Assembly: GCF_030316765.1 (NCBI RefSeq)
Contig: NZ_JASZYT010000009.1
Coordinates: 248,001 to 312,000 of the forward strand
Origin: Variovorax saccharolyticus
GTDB taxonomy: Bacteria; Pseudomonadota; Gammaproteobacteria; Burkholderiales; Burkholderiaceae_C
Direction: 5' to 3'
DNA length: 64,000 nucleotides
The notes under the pieces were generated by a model. It was not told the DNA's origin, did no database searches, and saw only the letters and a list, made by a program, of their open reading frames with translations. Both the position numbers and the translations under genes were made by a program. Every line of letters starts with the position of its first letter. The stretch's first letter is position 1. Of this stretch, positions 41,668-49,570 are shown one piece after another.

Positions 41668-42254
41668 CAGGCACTCGCACTTCTTGCGGCGGCCGCGTCG
41701 GCCTCGACGCGCGGCACCGCCGCGGCCAGGTTGCTGCGAAGCAGCTTGAGGTCGACCGTCAGTGCGCCCTTGGCGTCCATGGCGTCGAGCTCGTCGCGCA
41801 GGTGCGCGATCTCGTGCGCCAGCAGCTCGCCCTGCAGAGCCCTGCCGCCCTGCTCATGGAAATAGTCGGAGTGCCGCTCGGTGCCGTAGGCCGCCTGGTA
41901 GCCGACCGGCTTGACGAAGGCCCAGAGCCAGGCGATCGGCCACAGCATGCCGCCGAACACCAGCGACAGCAGGCACAGCGTCTTGATGGCGTCGCGCTGC
42001 GGATGGTGCCGCTTGTGGGCGATCTTCTCGGGCATCACGTGCACCAGCCAGAACAGCACGATCCCGGCGATCGGGACCGCGAAGATGATGAACCAGGCGA
42101 GCCCGGTCGCCACGCTGCCCATCATCTCGTGCGGAAGGAACGAGGCGCGGGCTTCGAAAGGAGCAGCCAGCCCGCCCCCTCCGAGCAAGGCGCCCAGGAG
42201 CCATGGACCTGGGCGGGGCATTGCCCCCTGGCGATCTGCTGACGCACGATGCAT
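41667..42254 (-). CDS. yiaW: DUF3302 inner-membrane protein (YiaW-like)
   Basis: A 195-residue membrane protein. After an N-terminal hydrophobic stretch come LAWFIIFAVPIAGIVLFWLV and TLCLLSLVFGGMLWPIAWLW, separated by the conserved EKIAHKRHHPQRDAIKTL loop of DUF3302. The C-terminal ~60 residues are helical and cytoplasmic. AGGAG lies 9 bp before ATG 42254. In E. coli the same gene precedes yiaV; its role in export is unproven. It is first in the yiaW-yiaV-OMF operon behind an FNR-type box. Confidence 0.85.
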   Translation of the reverse strand: MHRASADRQGAMPRPGPWLLGALLGGGGLAAPFEARASFLPHEMMGSVATGLAWFIIFAVPIAGIVLFWLVHVMPEKIAHKRHHPQRDAIKTLCLLSLVFGGMLWPIAWLWAFVKPVGYQAAYGTERHSDYFHEQGGRALQGELLAHEIAHLRDELDAMDAKGALTVDLKLLRSNLAAAVPRVEADAAAARSASA

Positions 42255-42308
42255 GTGACCAATCTCCTGTTCGGGCCAAGGCCGGCCGGCGCCCAGACGA
42301 TACGTCAG

Positions 42309-42349
42309 ATGCTAGAGAAGTAACAAGCCGCTTGATTGAGAAAAATCAA
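42309..42349 (-). promoter_or_regulatory. FNR-type box and promoter of the yiaWV-OMF operon
   Basis: TTGAGAAAAATCAA (42336-42349) is TTGA-N6-TCAA with an intact ATCAA half. On the minus strand a -10-like TAGCAT (42314-42309) starts 28.5 bp from the box centre, the class II spacing also seen at 31987. It lies 82 bp before yiaW's ATG. Confidence 0.6.
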
Positions 42350-42375
42350 CTCGGCCGGGACCCGCCGCGGCGGCT

Positions 42376-43464
42376 TCAGGGCAGATCGACGATCTCGACC
42401 CAGTTCGGGTTCTTGCCGACGGCCAGGCTCTTCGGCGCACCGAGCGCGCCGCTCCCGCCGTCGATGGCATGCACCGAGACGCTGTGCGAGTCCTGGCCGG
42501 CGACCACCAGGTGCCGGCCGGTCGAGTCGATCGCGAAGCCACGCGGCGTCTTCTCCGTCGGTGTCTGTCCGAGCGGCTGCAGCAGGCCGCTGGCCGGATC
42601 GACCCGGAAGCCGGAGATCGTGCTGCTGGTGCGTTCCGACGCATAGAGGTACTTGCCGTCGGGGGTCAGGTGCAGGTCCGCCGCCCAGGGCTTGCCGCTG
42701 AAGCCGGCCGGAAGGGTGGTGGTGCGCTGCAGCTCGCGCAAGGTCCCGCGCGCGCCATCCCAGCCATAGACGTAGAGCGAGGCATCGACCTCGTTCACGA
42801 GGTAGAGGAAGCGCTGCGGCTTGTCCCACACGAAGTGGCGCGGGCCCGACTTCGGCGCGGCGGCAACCAGCGGCGGTTCGCCGGGCGTCAACTGGCCCTT
42901 CTCCGGATCGAAGCGCCAGATCGACAGGTTGTCGCCGCCCAGACTGCTGGCCAGCACGAAGCGATTCGATGCGTCGGCATGGATCGCGTGGGCGTTGGGC
43001 GCCGTGGGAATCAGCTGCTGGACCGCACCGGCCGCGCCGTCCTTGCCGATCGAATTGACCGTGATCTTGTGGCCCGGGTAAGAGGCGGCGAAAAGCCAGC
43101 GGCCGCTGAGGTCGACGTCGAGGTTGGCCATGCTGTCGGCCAGGGGCGCCTCGCCCAGCTTGCGCAGACGGCCGCTGACACCATCGATCGCGAAGCTGGC
43201 GACCCGGTAGGGCTGGGAGCGCAGGGCCGCGTACAGGAAACGCTTGTCGGGGCTTACCGCCAGGGGCATCACGGTGCCGGCGACCGCGACCGTCTCGACC
43301 GGCTTCAGCTGTCCCTGGCTGCGGTCGAGTTCGAGGACCGAAATCTCCTGGCTGTCGGCGTTCGCCACATAGACGAAGGTCGCGGCCGGGGCGCCGGCGC
43401 TCGCCAGCAGCAGGGCCACGCCCGGGAACCAGGCGGCGGCAGGCCACCTCGTGCACATCTGCAT
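42376..43464 (-). CDS. Exported beta-propeller lactonase family protein
   Basis: A 362-residue seven-bladed propeller of the 6-phosphogluconolactonase/YncE type. Signal peptide ~1-28 (VALLLASAGAPAATF), blade motifs VYVANADSQEISVLELD, AVSPDKRFLYAALRSQP, LTPDGKYLYASERTSST and SPxG repeats throughout. Relatives hydrolyse lactones or act as periplasmic binding proteins. ATG 43464 has GGAG 6 bp upstream; the longer frame adds a lysine-rich, non-signal stretch. A strong palindrome at 43511-43530 suggests tight regulation by a sugar-acid-type repressor. Confidence 0.85.
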   Translation of the reverse strand: MQMCTRWPAAAWFPGVALLLASAGAPAATFVYVANADSQEISVLELDRSQGQLKPVETVAVAGTVMPLAVSPDKRFLYAALRSQPYRVASFAIDGVSGRLRKLGEAPLADSMANLDVDLSGRWLFAASYPGHKITVNSIGKDGAAGAVQQLIPTAPNAHAIHADASNRFVLASSLGGDNLSIWRFDPEKGQLTPGEPPLVAAAPKSGPRHFVWDKPQRFLYLVNEVDASLYVYGWDGARGTLRELQRTTTLPAGFSGKPWAADLHLTPDGKYLYASERTSSTISGFRVDPASGLLQPLGQTPTEKTPRGFAIDSTGRHLVVAGQDSHSVSVHAIDGGSGALGAPKSLAVGKNPNWVEIVDLP

Positions 43465-43510
43465 GAATATCTCCTTCTCTTTCTTCTTTGAAGCTGCCAA
43501 GGTCGCTCAG

Positions 43511-43530
43511 GTTATACGTTGTCGTATAAC
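43511..43530. promoter_or_regulatory. Perfect 8+4+8 operator palindrome upstream of lactonase gene
   Basis: GTTATACG-TTGT-CGTATAAC is a perfect inverted repeat 47-66 bp before ATG 43464, in an AT-rich pocket of high-GC DNA. No regulator gene is adjacent, so it would act in trans. It is neither an FNR-type nor a TGTCCGGACA-type site. GntR- or MarR-class binding is plausible. Confidence 0.6.
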
Positions 43531-43587
43531 TTATCAACTGGATTCATTGGCGATCAGGGCGATATGTCATCAGACGACGTACAAGTT

Positions 43588-43974
43588 TCAGCCATTCCGA
43601 CGGAGAAACCAAGCCAGAACAAGGGCGCCAGCCAGCGCCACGGCGATCGTCAGAGTGACGTCCGGCGCGGGAGCCTCGGACCCTCTTCCCGCCGGCGACT
43701 GGGCCCGCGGCGGCGCCGCCGCTGATTCGACGAAGGGGCTGAACACCGCGCTGCCAGGCTCGACGCCGGCATCGGGCCGGGCCGACGCCCCGCCCGATGC
43801 CGCAGGGGCGGTCCCGGGTCCGGCCGCGACCGGCGATCCCGGCAGCCCGCCTTCGGCGAAGGCGGCCGGCGTGCAGACGCTCGCGGCCAGCACGCCGGCG
43901 GCGAGCAGCCGCCGGATGCCGGCCGCCAGGCTCAGTCGTTGCTCTTTTCGCACTGGCGCGCGTTGACCAGGCAT
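43588..43974 (-). CDS. Small exported, tail-anchored hypothetical protein
   Basis: A 128-residue frame from ATG 43974 (or GTG 43953). It has a clear signal-like segment (IRRLLAAGVLAASVCTPAAF ending A-E), a 60-residue Pro/Ala/Gly linker, and a C-terminal membrane helix LTIAVALAGALVLAWFLRRN. The start of the frame overlaps the 3' end of glpQ by 43 bp, same strand. Matching membrane features in one frame support a real gene; the composition could alternatively be high-GC chance. Confidence 0.5.
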   Translation of the reverse strand: MPGQRAPVRKEQRLSLAAGIRRLLAAGVLAASVCTPAAFAEGGLPGSPVAAGPGTAPAASGGASARPDAGVEPGSAVFSPFVESAAAPPRAQSPAGRGSEAPAPDVTLTIAVALAGALVLAWFLRRNG

Positions 43975-45176
43975 CGGGCGTAGTCGGGGTCGTGCTTGAG
44001 CAGGAACATCGCGCGCGCCGCGACCGCCGTGTCGGCGAAATCGCTGAACAGGCCATCGACGCCGGCTTCGTAGAAAGCGAGGTACTCGTTGACCGCGTTG
44101 CCTGCGAAGCTGCCCGTCAGCCGCTTCTGCTCGCTGCGGAAGGTGTACGGATGCACCAGCAGGCCGAGCCGGTGGGCATTGGCGATCACATCGGTGGGGG
44201 GCAGCAGGACGCGGTCGCGCTCGTCGACCACGCCGCCGCCGGTGACGTCGGCGCATGTCCCGCCCTGCACGGTCTTGCAGGCGCTCGAGATCAGGTACGG
44301 CTTCCAGGGTCCGATGCCGTCCGCATAGCCCTTCACTTCCCGCAGCCCGCGCGGCGTCACGAGATCGCTGAACAGGCCGTCGCGGTTCGAGACCACCCAG
44401 TCATAGGGCTTGTCGTAGGGCTTGGTGAGATCGAGCGAGCCGTCCGGCTTGACGTCGTTGGCGTCGATCAACTGGATCAGCCGCACGCTGGTCCGGCTGC
44501 GCAGATAGCGCAGGTTGGCGGTCTCGAAGGACTGGATGAAGACCGGCGCATTGCGATGGTTCCAGCCGGCGGCGCCGAGCACGGCCAGCAGCCGGTCCTC
44601 CAGCGCCAGGCCGATGCCCTGGTGGTAGGTCGGATGCTTGGTTTCGGGATAGATGCCGATGCGGCGGCCTTCCTCGCGCGATTTGCGCTTCGCGAGTTCG
44701 ATCACCTCGACCAGCGTGGGAATCTGGAACTTGCCGTTGAAAGCCTGGTCGCGCTCGGGAAAGGACTGCACCGCGCGCAGCTGCTTGATCTCGGCCAGCG
44801 TGAAGTCGCTGGCGAAGAAGCCCTCGGTCGGCACGCCGTCCAGCATCACGGTGCGGCGCCGATCAGCGAACTGCGGCAGGCTCTTGACGTTGGTGGTGTC
44901 GATCAGGTTGGGCTCGTGGCGCGCGATGAGGGCGCCGTCCTTGGTGGCGACCAGGTCGGGCTCGATGTAGTCCGCGCCCAGCGCGATGCCGAGCGCATAG
45001 GCTTCCAGCGTGTGTTCGGGCAGGTAGCCGTTGGCGCCGCCGCGATGGCCGATCACCAGCGGTGCGTTGTCCGCCCGGCGACGTGCCTGCTCCTCATGCG
45101 CCGCGGCCGGCGCCGCCGCCGCGGACAGCAGGCCGACGGCGAGCAGGGTGGATGCGAACTTCTTCAGGATGGTCAT
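43932..45176 (-). CDS. glpQ: Periplasmic glycerophosphodiester phosphodiesterase
   Basis: A 414-residue GDPD enzyme. Signal peptide ~1-26 (LLAVGLLSAAAAPAAAHEEQ). Catalytic motifs are VIGHRGGANGYLPEHTLEAY (His, Arg, Glu) and IEPDLVATKDGALIARHEPN (Asp, His), then YPETKHPTYHQGIG as metal ligand. It splits glycerophosphodiesters into glycerol-3-phosphate and an alcohol. ATG 45176 has GGAG 8 bp upstream. A candidate Pho box lies 44 bp before the start, consistent with use as a phosphorus source. Confidence 0.92.
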   Translation of the reverse strand: MTILKKFASTLLAVGLLSAAAAPAAAHEEQARRRADNAPLVIGHRGGANGYLPEHTLEAYALGIALGADYIEPDLVATKDGALIARHEPNLIDTTNVKSLPQFADRRRTVMLDGVPTEGFFASDFTLAEIKQLRAVQSFPERDQAFNGKFQIPTLVEVIELAKRKSREEGRRIGIYPETKHPTYHQGIGLALEDRLLAVLGAAGWNHRNAPVFIQSFETANLRYLRSRTSVRLIQLIDANDVKPDGSLDLTKPYDKPYDWVVSNRDGLFSDLVTPRGLREVKGYADGIGPWKPYLISSACKTVQGGTCADVTGGGVVDERDRVLLPPTDVIANAHRLGLLVHPYTFRSEQKRLTGSFAGNAVNEYLAFYEAGVDGLFSDFADTAVAARAMFLLKHDPDYARCLVNARQCEKSND

Positions 45177-45219
45177 GCGATTTCTCCTCTTTGGTGGCTC
45201 CGCACGGTAGCCGCCACGC

Positions 45220-45237
45220 ATGACAAACCAGTGAACG
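45220..45237 (-). promoter_or_regulatory. Candidate Pho box upstream of glpQ
   Basis: The minus strand reads CGTTCAC-TGGT-TTGTCAT, two 7-bp half-sites with 11-bp period. They match the CTGTCAY Pho-box half-site at 5/7 and 6/7 positions. It lies 44-61 bp before ATG 45176. GDPD genes are PhoB targets in other bacteria. Confidence 0.45.
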
Positions 45238-45262
45238 AGGTGTCAGCAAAGGCAAGCGCCTG

Positions 45263-46174
45263 CTACTTCGACCACTTGACCCACTGCTTCACGGCGCCCT
45301 GCACCTCCGGCAGGCCCTCGGCCAGCACGCCGACGATGGTCCGCATCCGCACGCCGACGGCCTCGAGCCTGCGGCTTTCCCAGAATTGCTCCTGCGCCGC
45401 CTGGTCGAGGAACAGGCGATACCAGTCGCCCACCAGGTGCGCCGGGACCGTGGACAGGTCCTGCAACAGCAGCGGCGCGGGCATCGGGCCGCGCGTGCCG
45501 GCCGTCTCGAGCACCGAGACCAGGTAGGGGCCCTTGCGCAAGCTGCCGTCGATGCGGGCGAGGATCGCGCGGGCGCGCACATAGTCGTAGTGCTCGAGGA
45601 TCCACTGCGCACTGGGCCGGTCCGGGGCCGGCGCGTCCACCGGCATCTGGTTGGCGTTGAGCTCGCCGCGCTCGAACACGGCCTCCAGCGCCGCCAGCGA
45701 GGGGGTCGTCTTCAGGAAGGCGTCGATCGACTTCAGCACCCTTTCACGCGCCTGCTCGTCCGGTGGCGCGCCGAGCAGGAAATAGCTGTAGAGGCCATAG
45801 CCCGCGGGTTCGGCCTGGCCGCGGACAAGGAACATCGTGCCGGATTCGCGCCCGCCGACGGCGCGCGAATCGCTGACGACGAACACCGTCAGCGCGCAGG
45901 GCGCCAGGCCCGCGCTGGTGGCGCCCGCCGTGACCCGGCCGGTGCGGCCGGGCAGCCGCCAGAGCCGACGGCTGCCGGAGCCTTCGAGCCGGCCTTCGGA
46001 CACCTGCCAGGCAACATCGCCGGCGTCCGTCCAGGCCTGCAAGGTGACGGCCTCGCCGACGCCCGCGACCGGCGGGTCGGCACTGCAGACCAGGGGCTGG
46101 CCCTGCGCGTGCGCGGCAGCGCAGGCGAGGACCACCGCCAGGGCGAGGGCGAGGATGCGCGGCATGGCGGTCAT
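45263..46174 (-). CDS. Hypothetical exported protein, last gene of CHAT cluster
   Basis: A 303-residue protein with a signal peptide (ILALALAVVLACAAAHAQGQ). An Ig-like N-terminal domain follows (~28-105; QPLVCSADPPVAGVGEAVTL to APCALTVFVV, with two Cys that could form a disulfide), then a ~190-residue helical domain (PPDEQARERVLKSIDAFLKT, HLVGDWYRLFLDQAAQEQFW). No enzymatic motif recognised. ATG 46174 overlaps the preceding small membrane gene by 4 bp. It probably acts in the periplasm with the CHAT protein; role unknown. Confidence 0.7.
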   Translation of the reverse strand: MTAMPRILALALAVVLACAAAHAQGQPLVCSADPPVAGVGEAVTLQAWTDAGDVAWQVSEGRLEGSGSRRLWRLPGRTGRVTAGATSAGLAPCALTVFVVSDSRAVGGRESGTMFLVRGQAEPAGYGLYSYFLLGAPPDEQARERVLKSIDAFLKTTPSLAALEAVFERGELNANQMPVDAPAPDRPSAQWILEHYDYVRARAILARIDGSLRKGPYLVSVLETAGTRGPMPAPLLLQDLSTVPAHLVGDWYRLFLDQAAQEQFWESRRLEAVGVRMRTIVGVLAEGLPEVQGAVKQWVKWSK

Positions 46175-46422
46175 CTCGGGGGTTGCTTGCGGCTCTTCGG
46201 CCTGCCCTTGGACGGGGCTTGCGACCGGGCCTCGGGCACGGCCGGCGCGGGCGCCTTGCGCAGGCGCCGCAGCAGGGCACGGACCCCGAAGACGAGCACC
46301 GCACTGAGGCCCACCACGACGACCGTCTCGGCGCCATCGAGCGGCGAGCCGAGCAGGTAGCAGGCAGCCCAGATCGCGAGCGCCAACGCGACGATGGCCG
46401 CAAGAAAAGGCGACCAGGTCAT
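46171..46422 (-). CDS. Small two-helix membrane protein in CHAT cluster
   Basis: An 83-residue protein. Two hydrophobic segments (LAAIVALALAIWAACYLLGS and TVVVVGLSAVLVFGVRALLR) are followed by a basic Pro/Lys/Arg cytoplasmic tail. There is no known domain. Overlap of 4 bp with the following exported-protein gene indicates co-translation. Gap of 58 bp to the DcrB-like gene upstream. Confidence 0.68.
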   Translation of the reverse strand: MTWSPFLAAIVALALAIWAACYLLGSPLDGAETVVVVGLSAVLVFGVRALLRRLRKAPAPAVPEARSQAPSKGRPKSRKQPPR

Positions 46423-46480
46423 CGGAGCACCTCCGTGCTGCGCACTGCGGTGCGAGCGCCTTCGGGCGGCCGGGCGGCGC

Positions 46481-46966
46481 TCATCGGCGCGCCCCGGTCA
46501 GCCGAAAGCCGGCCTCGATCTTTTCAAGGTCGGCCTTGTAGGCCGGGAAGTCGCTGCGCGGCGCCGCGCTCATCATCGCGTAGCCGGTCTCGCCCTCGAC
46601 CGTGGCGACGATCTTGAGAACGGCCTCGGTGCCGCGCGGATCGACGCCGGTGAACCATGCATAGGCGCCGGGCCGGCCGCCGAACTGGACTTCGCCGGCG
46701 CTGGTGCCGGTGAAGCGCTGCCACTGCGACGGGAACTTCTGACCGAGCGCCTCGACCAGCCCCTTGGGCGCGCCGCGGCCGCCGACCTTCATCAGGCTCG
46801 CATACGCCGGCCCTTTCAGGAGCGACACGCCTCCGCCCTGCGGCTCGACCCGCCATCCGGGGGGGACCTGCAGGCTGTAGCGGCCGTCGGGATCGGTGTA
46901 GGTGGATTGCGCATGCGCCAGCGGCACGACGGCCAGCAGCAGCGTCGCCAGGAACGAATGCTTCAT
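46481..46966 (-). CDS. Hypothetical exported protein (DcrB/PsbP-like fold suspected)
   Basis: A 161-residue secreted protein. Signal peptide 1-19 (LATLLLAVVPLAHAQ), then TYTDPDGRYSLQVPPGWRVE, the opening typical of PsbP/DcrB-like small periplasmic domains, and EGETGYAMMSAAPRSDFPAY near the end. It follows the CHAT gene by 16 bp, in one operon. Function unknown; the fold call rests on the short motif only. Confidence 0.72.
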   Translation of the reverse strand: MKHSFLATLLLAVVPLAHAQSTYTDPDGRYSLQVPPGWRVEPQGGGVSLLKGPAYASLMKVGGRGAPKGLVEALGQKFPSQWQRFTGTSAGEVQFGGRPGAYAWFTGVDPRGTEAVLKIVATVEGETGYAMMSAAPRSDFPAYKADLEKIEAGFRLTGARR

Positions 46967-46982
46967 CTCTCGCCTCCTCGTG

Positions 46983-49496
46983 TCAGTGGCCCACGATCAC
47001 GAAGGCACCCCATAGCTGGGGGCGATCGCGGCCCCAGTCCCTGATGATCCGTTGCCGAAGCTCCAGCTGAGCATCCCGCAGCGCGAGGTGCTTGTCCATA
47101 CCGGCGAGCCACTTGCCGTAGAAGAGGGTCATCAGCACCCGGGTCTCCTCGTCGGGCACCTTCCACAGGCTCATGACCACGCTCTGCGCGCCCCCCAGTT
47201 CGAAGGCGCGCCGCAGGCCGAACACGCCTTCGCTCTGCACGATGCGCCCGAGTCCGGTCTCGCAGGCGCTCAGCACCACCAGTTCGGTACCACGCAAGTC
47301 GAGCATGGATGCTTCGAGCGCGGTCAGCACGCCGTCCTCCCTGTCCCCCGATGCGCCGCCGTTGGCGCCGGCCAGCGCCAGGCCGGAGCGCAGCATGGGG
47401 TCGTCGGCGGACCCGGGCTGCGCACCCTGGCGCTCGAAGAATCCATGGCTGGCGAGATGCAGCACGCGCGGATGCCGCAGGCCCTTGAGATACGCTTCGG
47501 TCGCGCTCTTTCCCTGCACCGTCTTCACCTGCCAGCCGGCATCGCCGAACAGCCGCGCCAGCGCGGCCAGCTCCTCGCGTGTGCCGGGCAGCGCGCCGAA
47601 GGCCGGCGCACCCGCGCTGCTGCCGAAGTCCACGTCGCCGACCAGCACGGCGCCTGTCCCCGCCGCTGCCGCCGGTGCCGCGGCGCCCGCGACCAGATCG
47701 CGCGTGCTCGACAGCAGCCGCAGGTCGAGTCTTTCGCCCAAGAGGCCGCCAGCGTCCGCCACCGTGGCCCAGGCGACCTGGTTCAGCACGTCGTCGGGCG
47801 CCAGGTGGACCCGCTTCGCCTGGCCCAGCGCCGCTTCCAGCGGTTGCCAGAAGGCCTGGTAGAAGCTGCGCTCGCCGGGCCGCGGCGGATCGCGGTCCAG
47901 TCCCGCGCGCCGCCGGTAGTCCTTCATCGGCGCGGCGAGGCTGGTGTCGTCGCCGAGCGAGATCAGCTGGGGCCGGCCGCCGGGCGCCAGCACCAGCGCC
48001 GCGAACCGGCGCACCGCCGTGGCGCCCGTTCCGCGCTGCGATTCGAAAGCGAGGTATTCGACCGCGGCTTCATCCGGCTTCAGGCTGCCGCGAACCTCCT
48101 GCCATCGAAACGGCTTGGCGCCTTGCCGCTCCTGCGACGCGAACACTGTCGAACGCCTTGCCAGCTGCCGCTCGAGTTCGGCGCCCTCGCGCGCCAGGCG
48201 ATCGACCGCCTCACCCGTCACGCCGCGCCGGCGCAGGTTCGACAGCAGCGTGCGGCTCTCCCGCAGCTGCGCCACCAGGGCGAGCGCCTGCGGATCGCCT
48301 TCGCGGTCGATCCGCGCGAGCAGGGCGCGCATGCTGACCGCGACCATGCCCTTGCGCGCCAGCACGGCGTCGTACATCCCGCCGGCGAGCTCGGGTTGCT
48401 GCTTCGCCTGAGCCAGCACGAAATCGAAGTAGGCCGAGAAGAAGCGGCCGGTGTCGTCGAGCAGCCCGAGCCGGTCGTCCTCGCTCATGAAGCCGTCGTA
48501 CTGCTGAAGCCGCGCCCGCAGGTTGACGAAGGCGCGATCGAAGTACGCCTGTGCGACGGCCGGCTTGCCGTTGGCGTGAAAGTGGGCGCCGAGGTCGATC
48601 AGGCTGCGTCCGAGATCGGGGTGGTCGGCGGGCAGCTTCTCGCGGACCGCCAGCGCGCGCAGCATCAGCTCTTCGGCCTTCCTGCTCTCGCCTTGCTGGT
48701 CCAGCACCATGCCGAGGCTGTGCAGCGAACTCGCCGTGACCGGATGGCTGTCGCCGAAGCTCCGCTCGCGGATGTCGAGCGCCCATTCGGAGAACTTGCG
48801 AGCGTCGTCGTACTGGCGATCGCGCGCCTTCAGCGATCCCATCAGGCTGAAGGTCTCGGCGATCGCGGGATCGCGATTCGATCGCTCCGGCAGCAGCACC
48901 ATGCTCTTCTCGGCCAGCTGCCAGGCATCCTGGTAGCGCCCTTCGCGGATGTACAGATTGGCCAGGTTGTTGAGCCAGCTCGCGACGAACAGATGCGGCG
49001 TGCCGATGCCGTCCCCGAGCCCGAGGGCCTGCCGGTACATGCGCTCGGCGTCGTCGAGGCGGTTCACCTTGCTGTAGAACAAGCCCAGGTTGTTGAGCAG
49101 CGCGCCCATGTCGGCCGGCCCGATTCCCCAGCTGTTGCGGCCGATGTCGACGGCGCGCCGCAAGGGCGCCTCCGCCTCGGCGTACCGGCCGCCTTCGACA
49201 TAGGCGTAGCCCAGGTTCGAGAGGCTGGCGGCCAGCCCGGGGTGGTCCTTGCCAAGGCGCGTCTCGGCCTGATCGACCGCGCGCTTCGCGGTCGCGATGG
49301 CTTCGTCGTAGCGGCCCTGGTTCAGCAGTTCGATAGCCTGGCGATTGATCGCGTAGACCGCCTGCACCTCCTGCGGACCCTGGGCGCCCACGACCCCGGA
49401 AGCTGTGGCAAGGCTCAGCACGAGGGCCATCTGCGCAACCGGCGAGCGCCATGACCGCGCAAAGCGCAGCCCGGGCTGGGGCGACTCGATCTGCAT
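46983..49496 (-). CDS. Exported TPR-CHAT protease (caspase-like)
   Basis: An 837-residue protein. N-terminal basic then hydrophobic stretch (MALVLSLATASGVVGAQ) acts as an export signal. Kinesin-light-chain-type TPRs cover ~45-330 (SLSNLGYAYVEGGRYAEAEA, SLHSLGMVLDQQGESRKAEE). A helical linker reaches ~500. The CHAT domain (~520-837) has both catalytic residues: His684 in VLHLASHGFFE and Cys745 in VVLSACETGLG. CHAT proteases cleave partner proteins on cue. The gene heads a four-gene set of predicted envelope proteins. ATG 49496 is used; the frame upstream runs into the next gene. Confidence 0.88.
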   Translation of the reverse strand: MQIESPQPGLRFARSWRSPVAQMALVLSLATASGVVGAQGPQEVQAVYAINRQAIELLNQGRYDEAIATAKRAVDQAETRLGKDHPGLAASLSNLGYAYVEGGRYAEAEAPLRRAVDIGRNSWGIGPADMGALLNNLGLFYSKVNRLDDAERMYRQALGLGDGIGTPHLFVASWLNNLANLYIREGRYQDAWQLAEKSMVLLPERSNRDPAIAETFSLMGSLKARDRQYDDARKFSEWALDIRERSFGDSHPVTASSLHSLGMVLDQQGESRKAEELMLRALAVREKLPADHPDLGRSLIDLGAHFHANGKPAVAQAYFDRAFVNLRARLQQYDGFMSEDDRLGLLDDTGRFFSAYFDFVLAQAKQQPELAGGMYDAVLARKGMVAVSMRALLARIDREGDPQALALVAQLRESRTLLSNLRRRGVTGEAVDRLAREGAELERQLARRSTVFASQERQGAKPFRWQEVRGSLKPDEAAVEYLAFESQRGTGATAVRRFAALVLAPGGRPQLISLGDDTSLAAPMKDYRRRAGLDRDPPRPGERSFYQAFWQPLEAALGQAKRVHLAPDDVLNQVAWATVADAGGLLGERLDLRLLSSTRDLVAGAAAPAAAAGTGAVLVGDVDFGSSAGAPAFGALPGTREELAALARLFGDAGWQVKTVQGKSATEAYLKGLRHPRVLHLASHGFFERQGAQPGSADDPMLRSGLALAGANGGASGDREDGVLTALEASMLDLRGTELVVLSACETGLGRIVQSEGVFGLRRAFELGGAQSVVMSLWKVPDEETRVLMTLFYGKWLAGMDKHLALRDAQLELRQRIIRDWGRDRPQLWGAFVIVGH

Positions 49497-49570
49497 CGGG
49501 AGATGGTAGACAGCGTGGCTGCGGCTGTCCAACCGATCGCGCGAGCGACGAGGTCGCCCGTGCAAGTCGC

